From positions 1-64,000 of the forward strand of contig NZ_QNRO01000014.1 in assembly GCF_003315345.1 (NCBI RefSeq): a stretch of DNA of 64,000 bases, given 5' to 3'. The notes beneath the pieces were generated by a model. The model had not been told where the DNA came from. It ran no database searches and was given only the letters and a program-made list of their open reading frames with translations. Below are positions 35,729 to 46,648 of this stretch, in pieces; position 1 is the first letter of the stretch; each line of letters begins with the position of its first letter. Made by a program: the position numbers and the translations under genes. The DNA comes from Marinobacter pelagius. Lineage in GTDB: Bacteria > Pseudomonadota > Gammaproteobacteria > Pseudomonadales > Oleiphilaceae.

Positions 35729-37651
35729 ATGAGCATACTGCAGCATTTCAAAGACCGGTATGAAGCTACCCAAGAGGAAGAATACTCTCTTGAGGAATAC
35801 CTGGAGATCTGCAAAAAGGACCCAACGGCCTATGCCACGGCCGCTGAGAGAATGTTAATTGCGATCGGCGAGCCGGAGTTGGTAGATACCTCTCGCGACC
35901 CAAGACTGTCGCGCATCTTTTCCAACAAGGTGATCAAGCGTTACCCGGAATTTTCCGAGTTCTACGGCATGGAAGATGCCGTGGAGAACATTGTTTCCTT
36001 CTTCCGCCATGCCGCCCAGGGCCTGGAAGAGAAGAAACAGATCCTTTACCTGCTGGGCCCGGTGGGCGGCGGCAAGTCCTCCCTGGCCGAGAAACTCAAG
36101 GCCCTGATGCAGAAGGTGCCTTTCTACGCCATCAAAGGCTCACCGATGAACGAATCCCCATTGGGTTTGTTCGATCCCGCCGAGGACGCCGAGATCCTCG
36201 AAGAGGAGTATGGTATTCCGCGCCGTTACCTCAACTCCATCATGTCACCCTGGGCTGTGAAGCGCCTGCATGAGTTTGGCGGAGATGTCAGCCAGTTCCG
36301 GGTGGTGAAGAAATATCCGTCGATTCTCGATCAGGTTGGCGTTGCCAAGACCGAACCGGGCGATGACAACAACCAGGATATTTCCGCCCTGGTGGGCAAG
36401 GTCAACATTCGGATGCTGGAGGACTTCTCCCAGGACGATCCCGATGCCTACAGCTTCAGCGGCGGCCTGTGCAAGGCCAACCAGGGTCTGCTGGAGTTTG
36501 TCGAGATGTTCAAGGCACCGATCAAGGTGCTGCATCCATTGCTGACCGCGACCCAGGAAGGCAACTACAACACCACCGAAGGCATGGGGTCGGTGCCGTT
36601 TGACGGCGTGATCCTGGCCCACTCCAACGAATCCGAATGGCAGACGTTCCGGAACAACAAGCACAACGAGGCGTTCCTGGACCGGGTCTATATCGTCAAG
36701 GTGCCCTACTGCCTGCGGGTGACCGAGGAAATCGAGATCTACAAGAAGCTGCTGACCAACAGCTCCCTTTTCGGCGCGCCCTGTGCACCGGATACCCTGG
36801 ACATGCTGGCACAGTTCTCGGTGCTGTCGCGGATCAAGGAGCCGGAAAACTCCAGCATCTTCTCGAAGATGAAGGTCTACGACGGCCAGAACATCAAAGA
36901 CACCGATCCGAAGGCCAAGTCCATCCAGGAGTACCGGGATGCAGCCGGGGTCATGGAGGGAATGGATGGCCTGTCCACCCGTTTCGCCTTCAAGATCCTG
37001 TCTAAAGTGTTTAACTTCGACACCACCGAGGTGGCGGCCAACCCGGTGCATCTGCTCTATGTGCTGGAGAAGCAGATCGAGCAGGAGCAGTTCCAGTCGG
37101 AGATCCAGGAAAAGTACCTGCGCTTCATCAAGGAATACCTGGCGCCGCACTATGTCCAGTTCATCGGCAAGGAAATCCAGACCGCTTACCTGGAAAGCTA
37201 CAGCGAATACGGTCAGAACCTGTTCGACCGCTACGTGACCTATGCCGACTTCTGGATCCAGGACCAGGAATACCGGGATCCGGAGACCGGCGAGATCCTC
37301 GATCGTGGATCCATCAATGACGAGCTGGAGAAAATCGAGAAGCCGGCGGGCATCAGCAACCCGAAGGACTTCCGCAACGAGGTGGTCAATTTCGTGCTGC
37401 GGGCCCGGGCCAACAATCAGGGTCGCAACCCGTCCTGGCTCAGCTACGAGAAGCTGCGCAGCGTGATCGAGAAGAAGATGTTCTCCAACACCGAGGATCT
37501 TCTGCCGGTTATCTCCTTCAACCCGAAAGCCAGTCAGGAAGACCAGAAGAAGCACAAGCAGTTCGTCGAACGTATGGTCGAGCGAGGCTACACCGAGAAG
37601 CAGGTACGGCTGTTGGCCGAATGGTACCTGCGTGTTCGCAAGTCTCACTGA
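35729..37651 (+). CDS. prkA: PrkA/YeaG serine protein kinase (AAA+ type)
   Basis: A 640-aa PrkA-type kinase: N-terminal AAA+ domain with Walker A LLGPVGGGKSS (about residues 108-118) and a C-terminal region distantly like HPr/eukaryote kinases. The opening MSILQHFKDRYEATQEEEYSLEEYLEICKKDP is typical. In enterobacteria YeaG works with YeaH in stress adaptation and nitrogen starvation. It is the first gene of prkA-yeaH-spoVR, the conserved trio. Confidence 0.95.
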   Translation: MSILQHFKDRYEATQEEEYSLEEYLEICKKDPTAYATAAERMLIAIGEPELVDTSRDPRLSRIFSNKVIKRYPEFSEFYGMEDAVENIVSFFRHAAQGLEEKKQILYLLGPVGGGKSSLAEKLKALMQKVPFYAIKGSPMNESPLGLFDPAEDAEILEEEYGIPRRYLNSIMSPWAVKRLHEFGGDVSQFRVVKKYPSILDQVGVAKTEPGDDNNQDISALVGKVNIRMLEDFSQDDPDAYSFSGGLCKANQGLLEFVEMFKAPIKVLHPLLTATQEGNYNTTEGMGSVPFDGVILAHSNESEWQTFRNNKHNEAFLDRVYIVKVPYCLRVTEEIEIYKKLLTNSSLFGAPCAPDTLDMLAQFSVLSRIKEPENSSIFSKMKVYDGQNIKDTDPKAKSIQEYRDAAGVMEGMDGLSTRFAFKILSKVFNFDTTEVAANPVHLLYVLEKQIEQEQFQSEIQEKYLRFIKEYLAPHYVQFIGKEIQTAYLESYSEYGQNLFDRYVTYADFWIQDQEYRDPETGEILDRGSINDELEKIEKPAGISNPKDFRNEVVNFVLRARANNQGRNPSWLSYEKLRSVIEKKMFSNTEDLLPVISFNPKASQEDQKKHKQFVERMVERGYTEKQVRLLAEWYLRVRKSH

Positions 37652-37684
37652 AATCAGTGACCAGTCACTGATGGGAGTAGCACT

Positions 37685-38980
37685 ATGGGTATGACCCACA
37701 TCGTCGACCGGCGGTTGAACGGTAAGAACAAGAGCGCGGTGAACCGGGAACGGTTCCTGCGCCGCTACCGCCATCACATCAAGAAAGCGGTGGCGGAGGC
37801 GGTACACAAGCGCTCGATCACAGACGTTGAACGGGGTGAGAAAGTCAGTATCCCGACCCGGGATATTGACGAGCCCATCTTCCACCACGGCCAGGGTGGC
37901 CGTCGCGAGATGGTGCACCCCGGCAACCAGGAGTTTGTGGCCGGGGACATGATCCCCAAGCCCCAGGGCGGAGGTGGTCAGGGGGGCGGCCAGGGCCAGG
38001 CCAGCCCCGATGGCGAGGGCATGGACGAGTTCGCCTTCCAGATCACCCAGGAGGAGTTCCTGGACTTCCTGTTCGATGACCTCGAGCTGCCCAACCTGGC
38101 CCGCAAGAAACTCAAGGATACCGAGGCCTTCAAATATGTGCGGGCCGGCTTCACCAATCAAGGCATTCCGGCCAAGCTGGATGTGGTGCGCTCCCTGCGG
38201 GGTGCCCACGCCCGCCGTCTGGGCCTCGGCGGTGCACGCAAGAAGAAAATCAGGGATCTTGAGAAGCAGCTGGAAGCCCTGAAATCAGCACCGGAAGACC
38301 TGGACCCGGCCTTCAGCCACGAGGACCAGATCAAGGTGCTGGAGGACGAGATCGCCCGCCTCAAGGCCAACGTGCGCCGGATCCCGTTCATTGATGAGAT
38401 TGATCTGCGCTACCGCCAGCACGTGAAGCAACCGAAACCGGCCACCAGTGCAGTAATGTTCTGTCTGATGGACGTCTCCGGGTCCATGACCCAGATGCAC
38501 AAGGACATCGCCAAACGGTTCTTTATCCTGCTGTACCTGTTCCTGAAGAAGAACTACAAGAAAATCGACGTGGTCTTCATCCGCCACCATACCAGCGCCA
38601 AGGAAGTGGATGAGGAGGAGTTCTTCTACAGCCGGGAGACCGGCGGTACCATTGTCTCCAGCGCGATCAAGCTGATGCACAAGATCATCGAGTCCCGCTA
38701 TTCCCCGGCAGAGTGGAACATCTATGCCGCCCAGGCATCGGACGGCGATAACTGGAACGACGACTCCCCGGTCTGCGGCAAACTGCTGGCCGACAGCATC
38801 CTGCCGCTGGTCCAGTATTACGCCTATGTGGAGATCACGCCCCAGGACCATCAGATGCTCTGGTACGAGTACGAGAAGATCATGGAGCGGTTCCCCCAGA
38901 GCTTTGCCATGCAGCAGATTGCCGACCCGGGAGAGATCTACCCGGTGTTCCGCCAGTTGTTCGAGAGGAAAGCCGCATGA
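37685..38980 (+). CDS. yeaH: YeaH, DUF444/VWA-like protein
   Basis: A 431-aa DUF444 protein: basic N-terminus ([28 protein letters not shown]), a Gly-rich loop near residue 100, and a von Willebrand A-like domain with the metal site DVSGSM (about residues 261-266). YeaH is the constant partner of PrkA/YeaG. Its last four bases overlap the start of spoVR (ATGA), so translation is coupled. Confidence 0.94.
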   Translation: MGMTHIVDRRLNGKNKSAVNRERFLRRYRHHIKKAVAEAVHKRSITDVERGEKVSIPTRDIDEPIFHHGQGGRREMVHPGNQEFVAGDMIPKPQGGGGQGGGQGQASPDGEGMDEFAFQITQEEFLDFLFDDLELPNLARKKLKDTEAFKYVRAGFTNQGIPAKLDVVRSLRGAHARRLGLGGARKKKIRDLEKQLEALKSAPEDLDPAFSHEDQIKVLEDEIARLKANVRRIPFIDEIDLRYRQHVKQPKPATSAVMFCLMDVSGSMTQMHKDIAKRFFILLYLFLKKNYKKIDVVFIRHHTSAKEVDEEEFFYSRETGGTIVSSAIKLMHKIIESRYSPAEWNIYAAQASDGDNWNDDSPVCGKLLADSILPLVQYYAYVEITPQDHQMLWYEYEKIMERFPQSFAMQQIADPGEIYPVFRQLFERKAA

Positions 38981-40536
38981 GTAGCATCGTCGACCGTCCA
39001 AACGTACCGGAAAGCGACCAGCCCGGAGCCAGGAAGCCGATTTCCACCGGGTCGGAGTGGACCTTCGACCTGATCCAGGAATACGACGACGAAATCGCCA
39101 AATGCGCCGGGGAGTTCGGCCTGGATACCTACCCGAACCAGATCGAGGTGATCAGCGCCGAGCAGATGATGGATGCCTACAGTTCCGTGGGTATGCCAGT
39201 GGGCTATCATCACTGGTCCTTCGGCAAGCAGTTCCTCAATACCGCCAAAGGCTACCAGCGCGGGCAGATGGGGCTGGCCTACGAGATCGTGATCAACTCC
39301 AACCCGTGTATTGCCTACCTGATGGAGGAGAACACCCTGCCCATGCAGGCGCTGGTGATCGCCCACGCCTGTTATGGCCATAACTCCTTTTTTAAGGGCA
39401 ACTACCTGTTCCGCACCTGGACCGATGCCAGCGCCATCATCGATTACCTGGTGTTCGCCCGCAACTACGTGGCCGAATGCGAGGAACGCCATGGTGTGGA
39501 TGCAGTGGAGGAGATCCTGGATTCCTGCCACGCCCTGATGAACTACGGCGTGGATCGCTACAAGCGGCCGCCGCCCATTTCGGCCGCCGAAGAGGCCCGC
39601 CGCCAGAAGGAGCGGGAAGAGTACCAGCAGCGCCGTATCAATGATCTGTGGCGGACCATCCCGAGGCCGGAAGACGACGATGACCCGATAAAACGCCAGC
39701 GCCGCTTCCCGGAGGAGCCCCAGGAGAACCTGCTGTACTTCATCGAGAAGAATGCGCCCCTGCTGGAGACCTGGCAGCGGGAAATCATCCGCATCGTGCG
39801 CAAGCTCGGGCAGTACTTCTACCCGCAGCGCCAGACCCAGGTGATGAACGAGGGCTGGGCCACCTTCTGGCACTATACTCTGCTGCACCGCATGTACGAC
39901 AAGGGCCTGGTGAACGACGGTTTCATGCTGGAGTTCCTCCAGAGCCATTCGGCAGTGGTCTATCAGCCACCGTTCAACAGCCCGTGGTATTCCGGCATCA
40001 ACCCGTACACCCTTGGTTTCTCCATTTTCACCGACCTCCGGCGGATCTGCGAGAACCCCACCGACGAGGACCGGGAATGGTTTCCGGACATTGCCGGATC
40101 GGACTGGCTGGAGACGCTGCACTTTGCGATGCGCAACTTCAAGGATGAGAGCTTTATTCAACAGTTCCTGTCACCCAAAGTGATGCGGGACCTGAAGCTC
40201 TTTGCCATCGAGAATGACGACCAGGAAGACCATTACATGGTCACCGCCATTCACGATGACCCCGGTTACCGCCCCCTTCGGGAGAAACTGGCCCGCCAGT
40301 ACAACCTGAGCTACCGGGAACCGAACATCCAGGTCTGGAACGTGGATGTTCGGGGCGATCGATCCCTCACACTCCGGCATATCCCGGTCGACCGGGTGCC
40401 GTTAGGCGAGGACACCGAGGAAGTGGTACGCCATGTCCACCGGCTGTGGGGCTTTGATGTGCACCTGGAAAGCGTGGATGACGGTACGGTCGTGGAGGAA
40501 TATCATTGTCCCCCACCCCATCTCGATGACGAGTAA
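38977..40536 (+). CDS. spoVR: SpoVR family protein (YcgB)
   Basis: A 519-aa SpoVR protein. The conserved core includes [36 protein letters not shown] and [17 protein letters not shown], all rich in His and Trp. SpoVR is needed for spore cortex formation in Bacillus; in non-sporulating proteobacteria it always accompanies prkA and yeaH and its role is unresolved. The phosphatase gene follows only 2 bp after its stop codon. Confidence 0.94.
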   Translation: MSSIVDRPNVPESDQPGARKPISTGSEWTFDLIQEYDDEIAKCAGEFGLDTYPNQIEVISAEQMMDAYSSVGMPVGYHHWSFGKQFLNTAKGYQRGQMGLAYEIVINSNPCIAYLMEENTLPMQALVIAHACYGHNSFFKGNYLFRTWTDASAIIDYLVFARNYVAECEERHGVDAVEEILDSCHALMNYGVDRYKRPPPISAAEEARRQKEREEYQQRRINDLWRTIPRPEDDDDPIKRQRRFPEEPQENLLYFIEKNAPLLETWQREIIRIVRKLGQYFYPQRQTQVMNEGWATFWHYTLLHRMYDKGLVNDGFMLEFLQSHSAVVYQPPFNSPWYSGINPYTLGFSIFTDLRRICENPTDEDREWFPDIAGSDWLETLHFAMRNFKDESFIQQFLSPKVMRDLKLFAIENDDQEDHYMVTAIHDDPGYRPLREKLARQYNLSYREPNIQVWNVDVRGDRSLTLRHIPVDRVPLGEDTEEVVRHVHRLWGFDVHLESVDDGTVVEEYHCPPPHLDDE

Positions 40537-40538
40537 CC

Positions 40539-42509
40539 GTGCAGGCAACTGAACAGACCACTCAGATCTCCGACACTCAAACCGATTTTCCGGCCAGCAA
40601 CCGCTCCGCGGTGCTGGCCGGCCCTGTGCTTCGCCATGCCGGTCCGGACCGCATCGTCCTCTGGCTGGCAGTTCGGGAACCACTGAAGCTTTGCGTCAGG
40701 CTATCCGAGCGGGACCATCCAGCCAGAAGACTTCTCGACCGGGCCCTTCGTGACGCCGAAGTGACACGACTGCGCATCGGCACCCATGCCTGGCTGCACC
40801 TGGTCGATCTCCGCCTTGAGGACCCTTTGCCCAGGGATACCCGGCTGGAATATGACCTTGGCATCACCGCCACTGATGGTACCAGCTGGATCCGGGACTG
40901 GGCGCCGCACCTGTGCCCGGACAACCGGGAGCGCCCCGGCTTCGTTCTCAAGTCTCGCCTCGACCGCATCCTCCACGGGTCCTGCCGTCGCCCCCACCAT
41001 CCCTCCGGAGATGGTCTGGTGCGGGTGGACGAGGAACTGCACAAGGCCCGACACCTCGAGGATGTCCCGGCACTGCTGCTGATGACCGGTGACCAGATCT
41101 ACGCCGACGATGTCGCCGGCCCCATGCTCCATGCCATCCAATGCGTGATTCACCAGCTGGGGCTCTACCAGGAGGTTCTGGAAGGCGCATCGCTGAACCA
41201 CAGCCGCGAGCTGACCTCCCTGGACAAGGCCTACTATCACCGGGACAAGCTGCTGCCGGAGTCCGAATTCAACGAGGATCTGACCGAGCGTTTCTTCGGT
41301 GGCGTGCGCAAGCCGGTGTTCACCACCGCCAACGCCGGCAACCACCTGATCTCCTTTGCCGAGGTGATGGCCATGTACCTGCTGGTCTGGTCACCCGAAC
41401 CCTGGGCCATGGTGACACCCGCCGAACCGGTCAGTGATGAGGAGGAGCTGGCCCGCTATCGCCGGGAGCAGGAAGCGATTGACCGGTTCCGGGAGGATCT
41501 TCCCCGGGCTTCCCGGGCCCTGGCTAATGTGCCGGTTTACATGATCTTTGATGACCACGACGTGACCGACGACTGGAACCTGTCGGCGCTCTGGGAAGCC
41601 ACAGCCTACGAACACCCATTCTCCCGCCGGATTATCGGCAATGCCCTGCTTGGTTACCTGTTGTGCCAGGGCTGGGGCAACCAACCCGACAGCTTCACGG
41701 ACCTGTTGGGTCAGTGCCAGAACCTGCTGGCACCACAGAAAGATCACCACGAGCTGGACAAGACCATTCAGGACGAACTGATCGACCAGTTATTCCATTT
41801 CCATCAGTGGCATTACAGCCTGGCCACCAGCCCGAAACTGGTGGTCCTGGACACCCGCACCCACCGCTGGCGCAGCGAAATCCGCCGCAGTCATCCATCC
41901 GGCCTGATGGACTGGGAGTCCCTGACCGACTTCCAGCAGGAGGTGATGGGCGAGGACGCGGTGATCGTGGTATCACCGGCGCCCATGTTCGGTGTGAAGC
42001 TGATCGAGATGATCCAGCGGCTGTTCACCTGGTTCGGCAAACCACTGCTGGTGGATGCGGAAAACTGGATGGCGCACCGGGGCGCGGCGAGCGTGATGCT
42101 GAACATTTTCGGACACCCCCGCACCCCGAAGCATTTCGTGATCCTGTCCGGCGATGTGCACTACTCCTTCGCCTACGACATCCGGCTGAAACACAAGCGC
42201 AACAGCCCCGAGATCTGGCAGATTACGAGCAGTGGCATCAAGAACGAGTTTCCCAACCACCTGCTGGAATGGCTGGACCGGCTGAATCGTTGGTTGTTCG
42301 CGCCCTGGTCACCCCTGAACTGGTTCACCAAGCGCCGGCGCATGCGGATTCGTCCGAGACTGCCGGAAGGACGGGAAGCCGGGGAGCGGTTATGGAACCA
42401 TGCCGGTATTGGTGATGTCCGGCTGGATGAGGAAGGCGCGCCCTCCGCCATCCGGCAACTCAATACCGGGGGCGGAGGGACGGTGTTTCACCGTGGCCGG
42501 GAGGAATGA
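40539..42509 (+). CDS. PhoD-like phosphatase fused to the prkA operon
   Basis: A 656-aa protein of the PhoD/alkaline phosphatase D superfamily: N-terminal beta domain (to about residue 140), then a metallophosphatase domain with LLMTGDQIYADDVAGPM, MIFDDHDVTDDWNLS and the C-terminal VILSGDVHYSFAYD, which supply metal ligands. No signal peptide is visible, so it may act in the cytoplasm, unlike exported PhoD. The start is GTG, 2 bp after the spoVR stop, which places it in the prkA-yeaH-spoVR operon. Confidence 0.85.
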   Translation: MQATEQTTQISDTQTDFPASNRSAVLAGPVLRHAGPDRIVLWLAVREPLKLCVRLSERDHPARRLLDRALRDAEVTRLRIGTHAWLHLVDLRLEDPLPRDTRLEYDLGITATDGTSWIRDWAPHLCPDNRERPGFVLKSRLDRILHGSCRRPHHPSGDGLVRVDEELHKARHLEDVPALLLMTGDQIYADDVAGPMLHAIQCVIHQLGLYQEVLEGASLNHSRELTSLDKAYYHRDKLLPESEFNEDLTERFFGGVRKPVFTTANAGNHLISFAEVMAMYLLVWSPEPWAMVTPAEPVSDEEELARYRREQEAIDRFREDLPRASRALANVPVYMIFDDHDVTDDWNLSALWEATAYEHPFSRRIIGNALLGYLLCQGWGNQPDSFTDLLGQCQNLLAPQKDHHELDKTIQDELIDQLFHFHQWHYSLATSPKLVVLDTRTHRWRSEIRRSHPSGLMDWESLTDFQQEVMGEDAVIVVSPAPMFGVKLIEMIQRLFTWFGKPLLVDAENWMAHRGAASVMLNIFGHPRTPKHFVILSGDVHYSFAYDIRLKHKRNSPEIWQITSSGIKNEFPNHLLEWLDRLNRWLFAPWSPLNWFTKRRRMRIRPRLPEGREAGERLWNHAGIGDVRLDEEGAPSAIRQLNTGGGGTVFHRGREE

Positions 42510-43868
42510 TCAGCCCGAGACAGACGGCAGGCCGGACAGGGCCATGGCCAGCTCCTGCTCGTCGTATTCATAATCCTCAAGCTGACCCTCGAAGTACGCG
42601 GTGTAAGCTGCCATATCGAAATGGCCGTGGCCACAGAGGTTGAACAGGATGACCTCGTCCTTGCCTTCCCGCTTGCAGCGCAGGGCTTCCTCAATGGCAC
42701 CCTTGACCGCGTGGTTGGCCTCCGGGGCCGGCACGATGCCCTCGTTGCGGGCAAACAGCACGCCGGCTTCGAAGCACTCCCGCTGGGTGTAGGACACCGC
42801 ATCGAACAGGCCCAGCTCCTTCGCGTGGGACACCATCGGCGCCATGCCGTGGTAGCGCAGACCACCGGCGTGGAAACCGGGGGGTGTAAAGTCGGAACCC
42901 AGGGTGTGCATCTTGGTGAGCGGCGTCATGTGAGCGGTATCGCCGTAGTCGTAGGCGTACTTGCCCCGGGTCAGTGTCGGACAGGCCGAGGGCTCAACCG
43001 CGACAATCCGCGATTTCTCGCCCCCGCGCAGGGCATGTCCCATGAACGGGAAGGCAATGCCGGCAAAATTGGAGCCGCCGCCGGTGCAACCCACAATCAC
43101 GTCCGGCCAGCAGTCGGCCATTTCCATTTGTTGCATCGCTTCCAGGCCAATCACGCTCTGGTGCAGCAGCACATGGTTCAGTACCGAGCCCAGGGCGTAC
43201 TTGGTATTCGGGTCCTGGACCGCCAGCTCCACCGCCTCGGAAATGGCGATGCCCAGGCTGCCGGTGTGGTCCGGCTTATCGGCCAGCACCTTGCGACCGA
43301 ACTCGGTCAGCTCGGAGGGTGACGGCACGCATTTGGCACCATAGGTTTCCATCACCGCACGGCGGTAGGGCTTCTGGTTATAGGACACCCGGACCTGGAA
43401 CACGGTGACGTCGATGTCGAACAGGGAGCCGGCGAAGGAAAGCGAGGTACCCCACTGCCCCGCCCCGGTCTCGGTGGTCAGGGTGCGGATGCCTGCCTGC
43501 TGGTTGTAGAACGCCTGGGGGATGGCGGTATTGGGCTTGTGGCTGCCAGCCGGGCTGACGCCCTCGTACTTGTAGAAAATCTTCGCCGGCGTGCCCAGGG
43601 CCTTCTCCAGACGATGCGCTCGATACAGCGGTGCCGGGCGCCAGAGCCGATAGACGTCGCGAACCGGCTCGGGAATCTCGATCTCCCGCTCGGTGGACAC
43701 CTCCTGCTGGATCAGCTCCATGGGGAACAGGGGTTCCAGGTCAGCCGGACCCACCGGCTGCTTGGTGGCCGGGTGCAGCACCGCCGGCAGCGGTTCCGGG
43801 AAATCCGCTTGCAGGTTGTACCAGTACTTCGGCATCTGGCTTTCGTCGAGAAGAAACTTGGTTTGCAT
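42510..43868 (-). CDS. TrpB2-type tryptophan synthase beta-like protein
   Basis: A 452-aa PLP enzyme of the TrpB2 clade, longer than TrpB1 (~400 aa). The PLP lysine lies in [16 protein letters not shown], and the phosphate loop is [11 protein letters not shown]. TrpB2 enzymes condense indole with serine, or use O-phosphoserine, without a tight TrpA partner. No trpA or other trp gene is nearby, consistent with an indole-salvage role. It converges with the phosphatase gene, with stop codons adjacent at 42509/42510. Confidence 0.92.
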   Translation of the reverse strand: MQTKFLLDESQMPKYWYNLQADFPEPLPAVLHPATKQPVGPADLEPLFPMELIQQEVSTEREIEIPEPVRDVYRLWRPAPLYRAHRLEKALGTPAKIFYKYEGVSPAGSHKPNTAIPQAFYNQQAGIRTLTTETGAGQWGTSLSFAGSLFDIDVTVFQVRVSYNQKPYRRAVMETYGAKCVPSPSELTEFGRKVLADKPDHTGSLGIAISEAVELAVQDPNTKYALGSVLNHVLLHQSVIGLEAMQQMEMADCWPDVIVGCTGGGSNFAGIAFPFMGHALRGGEKSRIVAVEPSACPTLTRGKYAYDYGDTAHMTPLTKMHTLGSDFTPPGFHAGGLRYHGMAPMVSHAKELGLFDAVSYTQRECFEAGVLFARNEGIVPAPEANHAVKGAIEEALRCKREGKDEVILFNLCGHGHFDMAAYTAYFEGQLEDYEYDEQELAMALSGLPSVSG

Positions 43869-43945
43869 GTGCGATAGGACCTCAGCTTGTTGTCACGTGT
43901 CTTGGAATGTCTGACCGTTTGTTATTCTGAACTATGGAATTTGCC

Positions 43946-44677
43946 TTAAAAAAGCGCTTGCATCCAGTCTACCAGCCAGGGCACAAGAACGGCGGTTGCA
44001 AATGCAGACAGTGCCATGGCCAGCCCAGAGAAGGCGCCCATCTGGTTGCTGACCTGGAACGCCCGGGCCGTCCCGATCCCGTGGGCCGCCACGCCCATGG
44101 CGATGCCCTTGGCGGTATCATCCTTCACCCGGATCCATTCGAACAGCTTGGTGCCAAGCACCGCACCGGTGATTCCGGTGATCACCACCAGCACGGCGGT
44201 CAGTGACGGCAGGCCGCCGATTTTCTCGGAGATGCCCATGGCCACCGGCGCCGTGGCCGATTTCGGTGCCAGGGACATCTGGATCTCGAAGGAGCCGCCG
44301 AAGATCCGCGCCAGCCAGATCGAGCTGCCAGCGGCAATGACGACACCACACAACAGCGAGATGGTGACCGGCATCCACAGTTGCCTCAGCCGCGAGAACT
44401 GCTGGTACAGCGGTACCGCCAGCGCCACCGTGGCCGGACCGAGCAGGAAGTGCACGAACTGGCCACCTTCGAAATAGTCGTTGTAGGAGGTGTCGGTCAA
44501 CAGCAGCAGGCCGATGAGCATGGCGACGGACGTCACCACCGGGTTGGCCAGTGGATTGGAGTTGGTGCGCAGGTACAGCCGGTAGGCCAGACCATAGGCC
44601 ACCAGGGTGATGGTCAGTCCCAGCAGTGGCGAGGCCGAGAGGTAGACCCAGATGTCCTTCAGCCCGGGATCATTCAT
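43946..44677 (-). CDS. LrgB/CidB family membrane protein
   Basis: A 243-aa membrane protein with about seven hydrophobic segments and the LrgB motifs LGPATVALAVPLYQQF, APKSATAPVAMGISEKIGG and GVAAHGIGTARAF. LrgB-type proteins pair with LrgA/CidA and are linked to holin-like murein hydrolase export or to pyruvate/glycolate transport. The gene overlaps its partner by 8 bp (44670-44677). Confidence 0.92.
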   Translation of the reverse strand: MNDPGLKDIWVYLSASPLLGLTITLVAYGLAYRLYLRTNSNPLANPVVTSVAMLIGLLLLTDTSYNDYFEGGQFVHFLLGPATVALAVPLYQQFSRLRQLWMPVTISLLCGVVIAAGSSIWLARIFGGSFEIQMSLAPKSATAPVAMGISEKIGGLPSLTAVLVVITGITGAVLGTKLFEWIRVKDDTAKGIAMGVAAHGIGTARAFQVSNQMGAFSGLAMALSAFATAVLVPWLVDWMQALF

Positions 44678-45050
44678 GGTCCTGCCCCTCTTTTGCCGAC
44701 GAAACCACCAGCCAACGGGTGGTCAGCTGCATCACCAGGGCCGTGGCCACCATGGTGATGATGGTGCTGAGCAACAGCGCCAGGGTAATGGGCAGCCACT
44801 CGTCGGCAATCCGGCTGAAGTGCGCCATCATGCCTACGCCCGCCGGTACAAACAGCAGGGACAGATGGCTGAGCAGGCCGGTGGAGGCGGTTTCCACCGA
44901 TTCCGGCGTGCTGCCGCGAATCCAAAGGGTGATGAACAGCATCACCATACCCAGCACCGGCCCGGGAATGGGCACCCCCAGCAATCGCACGGTGACCTCT
45001 CCGACCAGCTGGTACACCAGCAGCAGGGTAATGCCATTGAGAAACTGCAT
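44670..45050 (-). CDS. LrgA/CidA family membrane protein
   Basis: A 126-aa protein with four hydrophobic helices and the motif PIPGPVLGMVMLF, typical of LrgA/CidA holin-like proteins. It is translated just ahead of its LrgB partner with overlapping reading frames, the standard arrangement of this pair. Divergent from the wax ester synthase gene. Substrate or exact role is not predictable. Confidence 0.92.
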   Translation of the reverse strand: MQFLNGITLLLVYQLVGEVTVRLLGVPIPGPVLGMVMLFITLWIRGSTPESVETASTGLLSHLSLLFVPAGVGMMAHFSRIADEWLPITLALLLSTIITMVATALVMQLTTRWLVVSSAKEGQDHE

Positions 45051-45190
45051 GAAACTCTCCCCGGACGAAATGAAAAAAATCTCTCTGAACAGGGAGCTTT
45101 ATAGCACCCTGAATCGTGAACACGGTCCATTATCAGTATACTTTCTACCTACAACTAAAAATCCCTTACTTTGGTGGAGTACGACAAGGA

Positions 45191-46636
45191 ATGAAACGTC
45201 TGGGAACACTGGATGCCTCATGGCTGGCCGTGGAATCTGAGGACACCCCGATGCACGTGGGTACCCTGCAGATCTTCTCACTGCCGGAGGGCGCTCCCGA
45301 GACCTTCCTGCGGGATATGGTCACCCGCATGAAAGAAGCTGGCGACATCGCCTCACCCTGGGGCTACAAGCTTGCCTGGTCCGGCTTTCTCCGTCGGCTG
45401 GTTGCCCCCTACTGGGTGGAAGACAGGAAGATCGACCTGGATTACCACGTACGGCACTCGGCGCTGCCACGGCCCGGGGGCGAACGGGAACTGGGCATCC
45501 TGGTGTCCCGACTGCACTCCAACCCGCTGGATTTCTCCCGGCCGCTGTGGGAATGCCACGTGATCGAGGGCCTGGAGAACAACCGGTTTGCCCTCTATAC
45601 CAAGATGCACCATTCGATGATCGACGGCATAAGCGGTGTGCGCCTCATGCAGCGGGTGCTGACCACCGATCCGGACCGCCGCGATATGCTTCCGCCCTGG
45701 TCGGTCAAACCTCAGCGCCGCAGAGGCAGCAAGACCGACAAGGAAGCCACCATTCCCGCCGCCGTCTCCCAGGCCATGGATGCCCTGAAACTGCAGGCGG
45801 ACATGGCACCGAGGCTCTGGCAGGCCGGCAACCGGCTAGTGCACTCGGTACGCCATCCCGAAGACGGCCTGACCGCGCCCTTTACCGGCCCGGTCTCGAT
45901 CCTCAATCACCGGGTGACGCCCCAGCGCCGCTTCGCCACCCAGCATTACCAGCTGGAACGGCTCAAGGCCCTGGCACACGCCTCCGGCGGTTCCCTGAAC
46001 GACATCGTGCTGTACCTGTGCGGAACGGCGCTGCGCCGGTTCCTGGTGGAGCAGAACCAGCTGCCGGACATCCCGCTCACCGCGGGCATCCCCGTAAACA
46101 TCCGGCCGTCGGATGACGAGGGCACCGGCACCCAGATCAGCTTCATGATTGCCTCCCTGGCAACCGACGAGCCCGATCCGCTGACCCGGCTGCAGGACAT
46201 CAAGACCTCGACCCGCCGTGCCAAGGAGCATCTGCAGAAACTGCCCCGCAGTGCCCTGACCCAGTACACGATGATGCTGATGTCGCCATATATCCTGCAG
46301 TTGATGTCCGGGCTGGGCGGGCGCATGCGGCCGGTGTTCAACGTCACCATCTCCAATGTGCCGGGCCCGCAGCAGACCCTCTACTATGAGGGCGCAAGGC
46401 TTGAGGCCATGTACCCGGTGTCACTGATCGCCCATGGCGGGGCGCTGAACATTACCTGCCTGAGCTATGCCGGATCGCTGAACTTCGGATATACCGGCTG
46501 CCGGGATACCCTGCCCAGCATGCAGAAACTGGCGGTATATACTGGTGAAGCGCTGGAAGAGATCGAGGATCTGATCCTGCCGCCAAAGCCGAAAACCACC
46601 GGCCGGCGGAAGAAAGCGGCGACGGCCAGCAAGTAA
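45191..46636 (+). CDS. Wax ester synthase/diacylglycerol acyltransferase (WS/DGAT)
   Basis: A bifunctional acyltransferase that esterifies fatty alcohols (or diacylglycerol) with acyl-CoA to make storage wax esters (or triacylglycerol). The 481-aa protein has catalytic HHSMIDG at residues 140-146 (HHxxxDG) and the downstream PLW and NVxxSNVPGP motifs. It opens MKRLGTLDASWLAVE, as I recall for the Marinobacter WS2 enzyme. The ATG at 45191 is chosen for this match; 25 more residues are open upstream. It converges on desT. Confidence 0.95.
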   Translation: MKRLGTLDASWLAVESEDTPMHVGTLQIFSLPEGAPETFLRDMVTRMKEAGDIASPWGYKLAWSGFLRRLVAPYWVEDRKIDLDYHVRHSALPRPGGERELGILVSRLHSNPLDFSRPLWECHVIEGLENNRFALYTKMHHSMIDGISGVRLMQRVLTTDPDRRDMLPPWSVKPQRRRGSKTDKEATIPAAVSQAMDALKLQADMAPRLWQAGNRLVHSVRHPEDGLTAPFTGPVSILNHRVTPQRRFATQHYQLERLKALAHASGGSLNDIVLYLCGTALRRFLVEQNQLPDIPLTAGIPVNIRPSDDEGTGTQISFMIASLATDEPDPLTRLQDIKTSTRRAKEHLQKLPRSALTQYTMMLMSPYILQLMSGLGGRMRPVFNVTISNVPGPQQTLYYEGARLEAMYPVSLIAHGGALNITCLSYAGSLNFGYTGCRDTLPSMQKLAVYTGEALEEIEDLILPPKPKTTGRRKKAATASK

Positions 46637-46648
46637 GGCGTGAGCGGG

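Noticed and set aside
36245..38209. 654-codon open frame on the minus strand across prkA and yeaH
   Set aside because: Antisense to two well-recognised genes; codon pattern is a mirror of theirs and it has no start context or motif.
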